A program made the translations under genes and the position numbers. The notes under the pieces were generated by a model, which saw only the letters and a program-made list of their open reading frames with translations, made no database searches and was not told the DNA's origin. This document shows, piece after piece, positions 54,480 through 64,000 of a stretch of 64,000 nt of DNA (position 1 is the stretch's first letter; each line of letters starts with the position of its first letter). The DNA comes from Siphonodentalium dalli (taxonomy: Eukaryota; Mollusca; Scaphopoda; Gadilida; Siphonodentaliidae), in assembly GCA_032622095.1 (NCBI GenBank), contig CP136064.1:177398247-177462246 (forward strand), given 5' to 3'.

Positions 54480-55099
54480 CTCAAATTAAAACAGTTGCCG
54501 CAAAACAATATACTAATGTTGAGGCAGGTGATCCAAAGCAATCTATTCATGTTGAGCCTGTAGCACACAAACAATCGTCAAAATCTCTCAAACATTTGGA
54601 CTCTCAGGAATAGAGGTTGATATTAGGGTTATAAAAGTTCAGCACCATGATCGAAGACAAACGTTCGCGTTTGAAAGACACAAAACAGTATTTGTGGGTT
54701 AATGCTGTCGGTTGGATGAGCGACGAATTTCGTTGTCGCCCACCCGAATGCAAAATGACATATTAAACGGACATGGCTCATTCGAACCTTAATTTTTTTT
54801 CAACGTAATTTGGAGCGACGGATACGATAGGTCGATAAATAAACGAACTATTGATATACCGACTTCATATGCTCTGAAAAACACTTGCCAAAGTCACAGC
54901 CATTTTTCAGCCGTTTTCAACTTTTCGCCAGAAGTCAGACAAACGCTCTGTATTGCTACCATATCAGGAATGGAATACCACGGAACGTTCTTTTCTGTTC
55001 CATGTCGTGCAGATGCGGGCTGTTTTTTGTTTGGGACCCAAACACCTTGTTCATTGTTGCATTTTCACCACTTCAGTGCAATTTTTTGGGTTACATAAT
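54480..55099. other. non-coding stretch
   Basis: No gene or clear repeat is seen. A 110-codon open frame (54885-55217) overlaps the dispersed repeat at 55100 and is not supported. Confidence 0.35.
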
Positions 55100-55212
55100 G
55101 TTCGTAGAAAGGTCGTTAAGATATCTATCGACCTATTTCGATACTGAGAAAAATTCAAGAGCGAATATTATTATGTGTATTTTGGAGCACAAACCGCCAT
55201 GTGGCTTTAAAA
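55100..55212 (+). repeat. dispersed repeat, inverted relative to 38726-38845
   Basis: CGTAGAAAGGTCGTTAAG, GCGAATATTATTATGTGTAT and CAAACCGCCATGTGGCTTT mirror the words in 38726-38845. Confidence 0.65.
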
Positions 55213-55429
55213 ATTAATTTACTTCTATCGACGTGAAGCCTTTGTAAATTAAATTTTGTTATTGGCTATTGATTGTTTATTCCATCCGTATTTGTATGAT
55301 AATGTGTTTTAGATTGACTGAACACTAGTCCGTTCTTGAATATATCTTCCTGACTCCAAGTTGAAACATTTCCTCTTGAGTACTTTGTACTTAGTATTTG
55401 TACATAGCTCATGGTTTAAGTCGCATCCG

Positions 55430-55562
55430 ATGTCTGCTCTACACACATACTCTCACACAAACAGTTGCTTCGCTACAATAAATTTTGACTCCCTGTTTCT
55501 GCTGATATGGACTAGCGACTGAAACGACGTTAAACCTCAAGCAAGCAATCAATCAATTAGTC
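55430..55562 (+). repeat. retroposon 3' tail
   Basis: A GACTAGCGACTGAAACGACG phrase continues as TTAAACCTCAAGCAAGCAAT and then CAATCAATTA. A CGACGTTAAACC end followed by a short tetranucleotide repeat is a very common SINE/LINE terminus in molluscan genomes. The body upstream is not clearly delimited. Confidence 0.55.
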
Positions 55563-56676
55563 ATCAATAAAAGTAAGTTAACATGTTTGAATTTAAATGC
55601 TCAAGCAAACAAGTTTCATTAACAACTTGTTTCGCGACTGGTGGACCCACAACCAACCCAGTCTACGTGTCGGAATTTGTTTTTGGACCCCCCCCCCCCC
55701 CCCCCGTCAAAACCAGTTTTTTTAAATCAATGAAAATATCTTTGGCGAATCAATTAATATATATAAGACAAAAGGCTGAAGTTGTATTGTAGGCCAAACC
55801 AGTCTACACTGTGGCCGTATATATGTGTGGCCAACAACATTACTGACCAACACAATATTTGAAAATACTCTTCTAGTTTGTTATTCTTTACTAACACTAT
55901 GAAGCAAAAATAATAAAATAAATTTTTTTAAGGGTTAATGTATTTATAGAGAATTAAAGTGTAAAAATGTTATACTTTAAAACTTTTAAACTCAACTTTT
56001 TGAAATTTTTCTTTCCAAACGGATGTTTTATTCTTTACAACATTTGTTTTATAATAATTGTTACCGGGTGTTGAATATCTTGAATAAATTCGAAGTCAAA
56101 GTAGCACTCAAGAGGGTTGTTATTAGAAATTCAGAGGTAGATACATCATCATGTATATCTTAGATACGCCTCTTGACATGCTGGTGCTAACATAGCCGAG
56201 ACAACACAGTATATACATCCCGAGTGAGGGCGACAGAAATATAATGCGCATAGGACCGATTGAAATCTGACAGCCGTGGGGTCTCTAATCGAATGAATAG
56301 GGGAACATCTCTGGCAGGTGGTCCCATGGAAGTTTCAGGTCATGCGTGGGAGAGCCCAACAGATATACTGATGAATAAATGAGATCAAGATTCAGCTATA
56401 GATTCGAATGGAAATGGTATACACATGTCTCAACACACAAAGACATATGTGATGATTTCACTACTTCAAACTGTTATTTTACTTACGACTCAGCTACTAC
56501 ATTCATTTGACGAATGTATTATTAAACTATTATTATAGAATAATTCAACCGCAATGTGTGTACCCTATCGTAAAACACAACATCTGAACTATAGAAAATG
56601 TAAACAAACTGTCCACCATTCTTCCAGAATAAATCGCCGATAAACAAACGACCGTGAGTTCGCTAACGCTATATTT
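55563..56676. other. non-coding AT-rich stretch
   Basis: No gene is supported. A poly-C run of about 18 lies at 55689-55706. Confidence 0.4.
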
Positions 56677-57160
56677 CACGGTGGGGAATCACGTGATTTT
56701 GAGGTTGGTGTGTACTACGCACTAAAAATGTGCAATCGAACAAAAACATAATATATGAAAAACTGACACAAAACATAGCATTTTGACTGTTACGAGCATA
56801 ATTATGCTAGTTTATTTAAAAAACCAGTTGATACCTTATTTGTTCGGAAATGCTCAATAGTTTTCTATAGCATTCTGACCAAAGTTTCGTGTATAATGCA
56901 CCAGTACATAAATCCTTCGACTGACAACTTTGGTCAGAATGTTAGAGCAAACAACTGTGAATTTGGACACAAATGAGGTGTCAGCTTGTTTGAAAAATAG
57001 CATACAATATGCTCGCAAAAATACTGCGTAATACTATGTAATATATATCATTGTCCTTGTTTATTACTTTTTTCTTCGTTACTGGTCGCGTTTGCGATGG
57101 CCTCGGCCATTTTGAATGCGTGATACTCATCAACTCGAAACCACGTGATTCTCCACTGTG
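56677..57160. mobile_element. 484-bp MITE with CACGTG near each end
   Basis: CACGGTGGGGAATCACGTGA (56677) is the imperfect mirror of CACGTGATTCTCCACTGTG at 57142-57160. An inner inverted pair, GCATTCTGACCAAAGTTT (about 56871) and AACTTTGGTCAGAATG (about 56926), surrounds the centre. TATTT flanks both ends (56672-56676 and 57161-57165), a possible 5-bp target duplication. No gene is present. Confidence 0.65.
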
Positions 57161-57210
57161 TATTTTATTTGTACGATAGAATGACGTTGTGTGATGGCAA
57201 TTTTAATGCA

Positions 57211-58937
57211 AATAAAACGGGATCTACTAAAAGACGGGACGGGACGATTTTCCGGAACGGGACGGAACGATTTGTCTAAAAGACGTGACGGGACGGAACG
57301 AATATTTAAAAGTCATTTTATTTGGAAATGAAAGAGTTTAGAGGCACAAACATGATCTCAACTTGTTTATTGGTATCTACTCTATACGAATGTGATGTTT
57401 TCCCGGTAAAATTGAGCGTATGCTGAACGGTGCGCGTTCGAATAACGAAGCGTCGAAATTAGGGAAATTTATCACTTCTGGGACGATAATCTAAACACTA
57501 AAAGTCATATTTCGTTTACATTTTCATGTTTGGGTGACGGATTATTGCAGAAAATGTTTGTCTAATATATACTAAATAGTAAAATAGAAGTTTGCACTTG
57601 TTTGCTGCTGATAAAAGTAGTGTTTTTATCGACGGGACGATGACATCCGCATTCTTGAAAAATCTGCATTCCGCCGAACGAAAATCGTCGAAAATCTTAA
57701 CAGAAAAACTCGCATTTCGTTCACATTTTCATGTTTGGGTGACGGATTTTTGCAGAAAATGTTAGTCTAATGTATACTAAATAGTAAAATAGAAGTTTGA
57801 ACTTGTTTTCTGATGGTAAAAGTAGTGTTTCTGTTAAGATTTTCGACGATTTTCGTTCGGCGGAATGGAGATTTTTCAAGAATGGAGGTGTCATCGTCCC
57901 GTCGATACAAACACTACTTTTATCAGCAGAAAACAAGTGCAACCTCTATTTTACTATTTAGTATATATTAGACTAACATTTTCTGCAAAAATCCGTCAAC
58001 CAAGCATGAAAATGTGAACGAAATGCTAGTTTTTCTGTTAAGATTTTCGATTTTAGTTCGGCGGAATGGAGATTTTTCAAGAATGGAGGTGTCATCGTCC
58101 CGTCGATAAAAACACTACTTTTACCATCAGAAAACAAGTTCAAACTTCTATTTTACTATTTAGTATATATTAGACTAACATTTTCTGCAAAAATCCGTCA
58201 CCCAAACATGAAAATGTGAACGAAATGCGAGTTTTTCTGTTAAGATTTTCGAAGATTTTCGTTCGGCGGAATGGAGATTTTTCAAGAATGGAGGTGTCAT
58301 CGTCCCGTCGATAAAAACACTACTTTTACCATCAGAAAACAAGTTCAAACTTCTATTTTACTATTTAGTATATATTAGACTAACATTTTCTGCAAAAATC
58401 CGTCACCCAAACATGAAAATGTGAACATAATGCTAGTTTTTCTGTTAAGATTTTCGACGATTTTCGTTCGGCGGAATGGAGATTTTTCAAGAATGGAGGT
58501 GTCATCGTCCCGTCGATAAAAACACTACTTTTACCATCAGAAAACAAGTTCAAACTTCTATTTTACTATTTAGTATATATTAGACTAACATTTTCTGCAA
58601 TAATCCGTCACCCAAACATGAAAATGTAAACGAAATATGACTTTTAGTGTTTAGATTATCGTCCCAGAAGTGATAAATTTCCCTAATTTCGACGCTTCGT
58701 TATTCGAACGCCCACCGTTCAGCATACGCTCAATTTTATCGGGAAAACATCACATTCGTATAGAGTAGTCGATACCAATAAACATGTTGAGACCATGTTT
58801 GTGCCTCTAAACTCTTTCATTTTTCGAATAAAATGACTTTTAAATATTCGTTCCGTCCCGGGACGTCTTTTAGACAAATCGTTCCGTCCCGTCCCGGAAA
58901 ATCGTCCGTCCCGTCTTTTAGTAGATCCCAATAAAAC
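57211..58937. mobile_element. 1.7-kb foldback element with 8-bp target duplication
   Basis: AATAAAAC occurs at 57211-57218 and 58930-58937, exactly flanking termini GGGATCTACTAAAAGACGGG and its reverse complement. The terminal inverted repeats run for about 330 bp or more, starting with G-rich GACGGGACGGGACG motifs. Inside is an array of units of about 202-205 bp (starts near 57831, 58030, 58232 and 58437, each beginning TTTCTGTTAAGATTTTCGA). The same unit occurs in the opposite orientation at 57540-57830, so the array switches direction near 57830. No transposase is present. The 8-bp duplication fits hAT, P or Mutator-like transposition; the ends do not decide which. Confidence 0.88.
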
Positions 58938-59059
58938 AATAATATTATCTTGAGGACGTTACCATGTCTGATTATGGTTTTCTTGTACATCTAGTTGGTG
59001 AAAATGTAGTGAATCGTGGATGCCGGAATAATCCTGAGTAACTCATGGGGTCTGTTCGC

Positions 59060-59204
59060 GCTGGTACACGAGCATCTGTTACGCCCTCCATCCGCTAGGG
59101 ACCTTAACTCAATTGAATTGTTTTTCGAAAGTTTAAAATTTGTATATGCAATAAATGTATTGATATCCATTTATATGTAATAAAACTATTTGACTTTGAC
59201 TTTA
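59060..59204 (+). repeat. LINE 3' terminus with TTTGAC tail
   Basis: A TAATAAAACTATTTGACTTT phrase followed by GACTTT resembles the short-repeat tails of Jockey- or CR1-like LINEs. The upstream ATTTGTATATGCAATAAATG is compatible with a 3' UTR and poly(A) signal. No coding part is seen. Confidence 0.45.
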
Positions 59205-59659
59205 TACAGCCTGTTCTCGTAAAAAATAACCACACACAATGCACATGATGCAACGGGCGTGTTTTAATGAGCGAAATACGCTAATGTTGGATTTATTTAA
59301 CCGCAATATACGCTGTATATGGACGTCAAACGCGTTTTATAAAAAAGCCCTTATTGGGATTTTTTTTTTTTTTTTTTGCCCAGTAAGCTGAATATAAATT
59401 TGAGTAAATTAGGCTCATATCGAACAGGGCATCTTTAATTTATATGTAATGTTAACAACATTGTACTATTGAGAAATAAAATATGTTTACATCAAACTCA
59501 AATTCAGCGTTAAGCAATGGAAATGTAATGCATTACTTTTTAAAGTAATGGTAAGCATTACATCTCATTTTGGAAGTAATGGTAATGGTAAAGTAAAAAA
59601 ATGTCAAGGAATGGTAATGGTAATGCATTTGATTATAAAGTAATGGACCCGTCCCCGGC

Positions 59660-60105
59660 GTTAACCTTAAAACTATTGAAATTATGTTTATGCACATATC
59701 ATCCCCATAATGGAATGTGGAGATGTAGTATGGGACAATGCGACACAATTAAAAACGGTTAACGAAACTTGACCGTGTACAAACCGATGCTGTTATAGAA
59801 ACACATCCGGTCTGACAAGTTCTGTATCGAACGAGAGTCGTGTTGAGTTAGAATGGTCGTCATTAATTTTGCTGACAGGAGAGCATGTCACAAGTGTGAC
59901 AATATTCACACAGGGCTGCAAATTAATGATAGAATAGACCCTTAATATTTATCAGATGTCCTGCCATCATCTGTTCAAGAACATGTAAATTATTCAGTCC
60001 GACGCCCACTTAGATTAAGAAATGATCTACATCGCAATAATCATACGATATATATTCATACCCCCCAAAAAGAATTAATTTCAACTATGTTAAATTCGAT
60101 GAAAC
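59660..60105 (+). pseudogene. decayed LINE RT C-terminal fragment
   Basis: HIIPIMECGDVVWDNATQ (about 59691-59745) matches the RP-(I/V)-(L/M)-EYGD-VVWD motif common in the C-terminal region of LINE RTs. After several frame breaks, LPSSVQEHVNYSVRRPLRLR (about 59960-60020) matches the following LP-x4-R-NLR region. It has many stops. Confidence 0.6.
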
Positions 60106-60227
60106 TCCAGCCTGTGTAATGTGACCATAGTGAAGCGTAATTAACAAACCACAGCTAAACCACAAGCATATTGAAATATTTGGTGATATGAATACTATTT
60201 TGAAAAGCTGTTCATTTAGGGTCAAGC

Positions 60228-60425
60228 TTCGAAGTCTTGCAAATGTCTCTTCATAATGTTAATGAGTTCGAGACGTGATGTGCGGTAAGCGCTGCATTCT
60301 AAAAGAAAGTGCTTTTCGTCTTCTATAGCACCATCGGACCAAAATATACATGTACATAGTCTCTGTTCCAAATACGTCGGCTGTTGTGTGTGGCGTCCTT
60401 TTTCAATTATGTGCGGATAAAATGA
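60228..60425 (-). pseudogene. decayed LINE C-terminal zinc-motif fragment, minus strand
   Basis: On the minus strand, RHTQQPTYLEQRLCTCIFWS continues into AIEDEKHFLLECSAYRTSR. This matches the C-terminal RxCxxC...VEDExHFLxxCPxY pattern of some LINE RTs. It ends at a stop near 60228. It points toward the plus-strand fragment at 59660-60105. Confidence 0.55.
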
Positions 60426-61122
60426 ATTGCACTGTAGAAGTAATAATGTTTACATACAAAAACATACCTTGTAGCAAAAATGTCCGATTGGACACCAAAT
60501 ATTTCAGAATTTCCCAAGCCAATGTTTACGCTCAGCAGCAAAACAAATTTAAATACTTGCCTCCACCAACATTCGTACCACACAGCCATCGCGAAAATGA
60601 TCCACAAAACTCTCATTATTGTCGATCATTTTGGGCAACATAAGAAAGGACACTCTTTATAAGAGGCGATCATAGGAATTGTTCTAGGGTGAAAAAATTC
60701 AAAACTTCTTAAAACATCATCTTTTGTAAAGTTGATACCTGATGGTTACTAAACGATATATCCTCATGGAAATGGGTTCATATTTTACCTAACTATTCAC
60801 ATGGAAACATATTAAACTTATTTTATTCTGATAAAGCCCATAGTGGACTTATACTCGTTATTCCGTTGGATGGCCGAGGCCACAGTGAAAACATAATATA
60901 AAGAGCATACCGGTACATCTGGTAAGTGGTGAGTTTATTGGTGTTATTATCCAGTCTGTTGTGAAAATAAGCACAATGTGGGCTTATATGGAAATTGTTC
61001 CATATAGGGTTGTTTTAATAACCAGCCTCTATGCCCATATAGAACGTATTTGTGTGTTCAAATAACGCCAATAAGAACCTATTTCACGCAATTATAAAAT
61101 AAGCCCACGAGAACAGGCTGTA

Positions 61123-63530
61123 TTAAAATATCCTATTAATGGACCCATGGGTCCGATATAATTACTTGCTGGTATATGAAACCTACGGATGCATGGTGGT
61201 TTTATGGTGCCCAATCGGACAAGGCATCTTTTATTCTTATCATATTGGATAAAACCCCGAGGGTGTGCTAGTAATTCCTATAGAATAAAAGGGCGACCAT
61301 TATTTACAGAGCATACTATTTCTGAATTGCCTAATTGGTCGTTATATTATTATCCCATGTTTTGGCTACTAAGTTACCCAGGTTCGCTGAAACTGGTAAT
61401 TCGTTACCCATGCATGTTGGTGAAAGTATCGTTTATAGATCACGTGACATTAGATTAACTAGAATCGGCCTCACGCACCTGTAACTTGTAACGTGTGTTG
61501 CCGATCTTGTCATTGCAATTTGCCATTGTCAACGAAAGTCACCTGATTCACGTGACCATTCTGCCTACACGTACACGGACAAACCGTTTAGAAGTTTTGT
61601 GTCAAACGTGTAGCAAAGAGGAATATTCCAATCTCCTGATAACATCTTCTATAGTGAGAAGCAAACGCTATTTAGGCAGTAGGAAAATATATGATAATGT
61701 ATTGTGTCTGTTCGGAAATGTTATATATTGTTTGCAGTCAATTACGCATATTGGCTGTCGAGCTGTCAGTGTCTACCACCGGATTATTTTTATAGTTTAT
61801 ATGTTCTGCTACCAGTTGGTCCCTAGTTGGGCCGATATTTCAAAACGTGTAGCATTGGCGCCGTAACATCAATTGACTTTTTCTGCCAAATGCATATCCA
61901 TATAGCAATACCATAGTAACGCATGGTACAGGTTACATGTTTACGTGTGGCTGAACCTGGCTAATATGGCGATATTAATAACGGTGAAATGTTTGTGTTC
62001 TCAATACAGTCTCAATGGGAGACTTAGTGTTATTTATTTGTTTTCTGCCTAACGTACCGGAAAATGTAGGAAAATATGGAAAAAAAATGTAAAAATTCAA
62101 AACAATCTGTCAATTTTATGTCAACCTTTGTCTTAAATTTAGTGAACGAAATAACGTTCTGTTATATCCCACCAACTAGATGCGATGTTTCACATTCAGC
62201 GAACCTGGGTAACAAAATACAAGTTTAAAATAAGTGTTCTACTTTTATCCCAATAATGTAAAGCAAAAAACTATATTTATTTAAGCTACTATACAACCGT
62301 AGCTTCTGAAGAGTACTTACTGTGTGGAAACTATTAGGCGTTTGGGGTGTGGCCCAGGATGTTTTGAAATCTACTATGGTACCATTGTAATGTCACTGAA
62401 GAGCGTTTGTGTAAAGTTTGTACGCATATTTGTATATGGTCGAGACCGATAAGGGGTGCGTATACCACCGCGACAGGATGTCACAAGGTCCGGAATTGGT
62501 CCAGCTGGTGGTGACTTAACTTAGTTTTCTTTCTGTGTACTGTGTATATATCGATTTGAATATGGTGCGGCCTAGTTACCTTGTTAGTGCTTGTATGGAT
62601 TCCTAGCTTTTGCTGTAGTCTGCCAAATTGGAAGGTTTATACTACGGGTTCAACGCTTGCGTCTATGGGTGGTGCAATGCCCGCCTGCGGAATGTGCGAC
62701 AGAGCATGTTGACCTGGGAAAAGTGTGATTTAATACGGATAGCGCAGCCGCGATCGAGGCCAAGAATTGACTGTTTTTGGTTTTCTTCTTATTTTGTACT
62801 ATTTTATTTCTGCGAGTGTATTGTATTGTAAGTATTTTCCTAAGTTGATATTGCTAATGTTAGTAAGAATATAATTGTGCGAGAATCTTCAGGCGGCGAA
62901 ACAAGTTGATATTGACATTGTTTACTATGTAATATGGATTTCTTTTCATTTTGTCATCATTGACCATATCTCGCATGCACGTGGTCGCGTAATCTCGCAT
63001 GCGTGTGGTCGGAATGCATGTACAATTGTAGTATATATTTATTTTTATCTTTTTGCTTGAAAGATTTAACATTGTTTATTGTGTGTATGTAGTATATGAT
63101 GTATTTTATGTAAGTCGCGCGTATGTGGTCTACTTACATTGTCTGTCCGTTTGTATGTGATATGGCCGCTTCTGCTACTCAATCATAATAATTTAGACTA
63201 CCCAGCACATAGGTTTTGTATTAATACATTATTTAATTTGTTGTTCTTTCAGCTTCCAAGAAGGTCTTTTAATATATATACTTTGCAAGATTGGTGGTGA
63301 CGTTATTTTCCCGAAAGAGTATGGGACGAAGAATGCTTCTCAAATGCCGATCCCATCTCATGAATGAAGTTTGATGCTAAGACACAAATGCAACACCAAC
63401 CGTGGTATATGCCAACGACGCTCAGTTTAGAGGTGGGTAACGCTAATTGTAATTCAATTGAGTATTTGTCACTAAAAACAAGCATTCTGATTGGCCGAGA
63501 GCGGCTAACTTTCGTTTTCGATTCACCGAC
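61123..63530. other. non-coding stretch
   Basis: No gene is supported; the longest frame (123 codons at 61495) has no motif. A small direct repeat AATCTCGCATGC(A/G)(C/T)GTGGTCG lies at about 62968-63015. Confidence 0.35.
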
Positions 63531-63726
63531 ATCGGCCGCTTCAGCGTGCATCAAATCTGAATGTAGCACGGTCAAATTGCATCGGCGCAGAACGAATAGC
63601 GAAACGAGCACACCCGCGCGTTGTTGTCTATAGATAACGTTCATCGGCCGCTTCAGCGTGCATCAAATCTGAATGTGGCACGATACAATTTCATCGGCGC
63701 AGAACGGAGTAGCGAAACGAGCCAAA
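63531..63726 (+). repeat. tandem duplication
   Basis: CATCGGCCGCTTCAGCGTGC, then ATCAAATCTGAATGT(A/G)GCACG, then CATCGGCGCAGAACG and AGCGAAACGAGC occur in this order twice, about 113 bp apart (from 63530 and 63643). Confidence 0.85.
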
Positions 63727-63954
63727 CCGCCCCCACAGGAAATGGTTACGGACCAGTGTTCCGAGTAACGCAATGAACAAACCCAAATGATTTGTGCACG
63801 GTGACAACGGCGAAATGAAAGTCTCGATTCGTGTCATGAAAGTGACTAAATGATACTTTTTATACAGTTTTTTTTGCAAATTCCTTGCTAGATTGAATTA
63901 CAATGGAGATAAACGTACCCTGTTTCGTTGTACATTCTGGGATTCGAGCATGAA

Positions 63955-64000
63955 AACAGTTTGTGAACTCGCCGGCAAGCCGGCTCGTTCACAAACTGTT
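63955..64000. repeat. near-perfect palindrome at window end
   Basis: AACAGTTTGTGAAC is mirrored by GTTCACAAACTGTT at the last base of the window, with CGCCGGC/GCCGGC in the centre and one or two mismatches. The arm could extend beyond the window. Confidence 0.8.

Larger units (their letters stand above)
59205..61122. mobile_element. TA-flanked inverted-repeat element (Tc1/mariner-like ends)
   Basis: TACAGCCTGTTCTCGT at 59205-59220 is mirrored by CGAGAACAGGCTGTA at about 61108-61122. The terminal TA is the presumed target duplication and CAG the terminus, as in Tc1/mariner elements. Weaker similarity continues inward (AATAAGCCC.../GGGCTTATTT words). No DDE transposase is found; the interior holds two decayed LINE fragments instead. 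Confidence 0.5.

Noticed and set aside
61495-61866. 123-codon open frame as a gene
   Set aside because: It has no domain, no splice structure and no homology I can recognise.

Overview
This window looks like gene-poor, transposon-dense DNA from a metazoan nuclear genome. There are no bacterial-style operons. Every long open frame belongs to a retroelement, and most of the rest is nested inverted-repeat elements. Several repeat styles suggest a marine lophotrochozoan, most likely a mollusc: GTCCGTCC-containing units followed by a TTATGGCCCTTTG-type phrase, a retroposon tail ending CGACGTTAAACC plus a short tetranucleotide repeat, and an ACAGACAG-tailed tandem element. That is an inference from repeat style, not a species identification. 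No conventional host gene is identified with confidence. One possible first exon is noted at 39049-39183.

The most striking object is a large Ty3/gypsy-type LTR retrotransposon spanning about 2.3-19.8 kb. It runs gag with an N-terminal helix-hairpin-helix (2650-5835), a textbook T_TTA_AAC slippery site for -1 frameshifting into pol (5784-5790), protease and the start of reverse transcriptase (RT), the rest of RT, RNase H, a DD35E integrase ending in a PHD finger (to 16116), and then a third frame (16474-18999). This third frame sits where retroviruses carry env, but it encodes a zinc-finger-like N-terminal half joined to a TatD-family metal-dependent nuclease. A polypurine tract and a candidate 3' LTR follow (19492-19776). 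Two insertions break pol: a 4.56 kb element with a 9-bp target duplication (5959-10518) and a 1.56 kb TTAA-flanked piggyBac-like MITE (11765-13327). Both are bounded cleanly enough that the interrupted frames line up across each gap. No 5' LTR is visible. Near-identical 945-bp repeats flank the whole locus.

From 21.4 to 39 kb the window is a series of nested foldback elements and LINEs. There is a 4.95 kb foldback with arms of about 2.2 kb (21979-26926). A second inverted repeat pair brackets a 5'-truncated LINE (27318-29627). A 2.4 kb palindrome carries two head-to-head copies of a basic ORF1-like gene (31730-34095). A fourth foldback is split by a 3.49 kb LINE with an unusually long 125-bp target duplication (34991-38480).

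From 39 to 64 kb the sequence is mostly non-coding. It holds a tandem array (43.67-44.73 kb), a foldback with terminal hairpins (45.9-46.5 kb), a decayed Jockey-type LINE on the minus strand (48.6-51.2 kb), a third copy of the ORF1-like gene (51.2-51.7 kb), a CACGTG-ended MITE (56.7-57.2 kb), a 1.7 kb foldback with a clean 8-bp target duplication (57.2-58.9 kb), and a TA-flanked inverted-repeat element enclosing two LINE tail fragments (59.2-61.1 kb).

All identifications come from reading motifs, repeats and reading frames by eye. No database search was possible.
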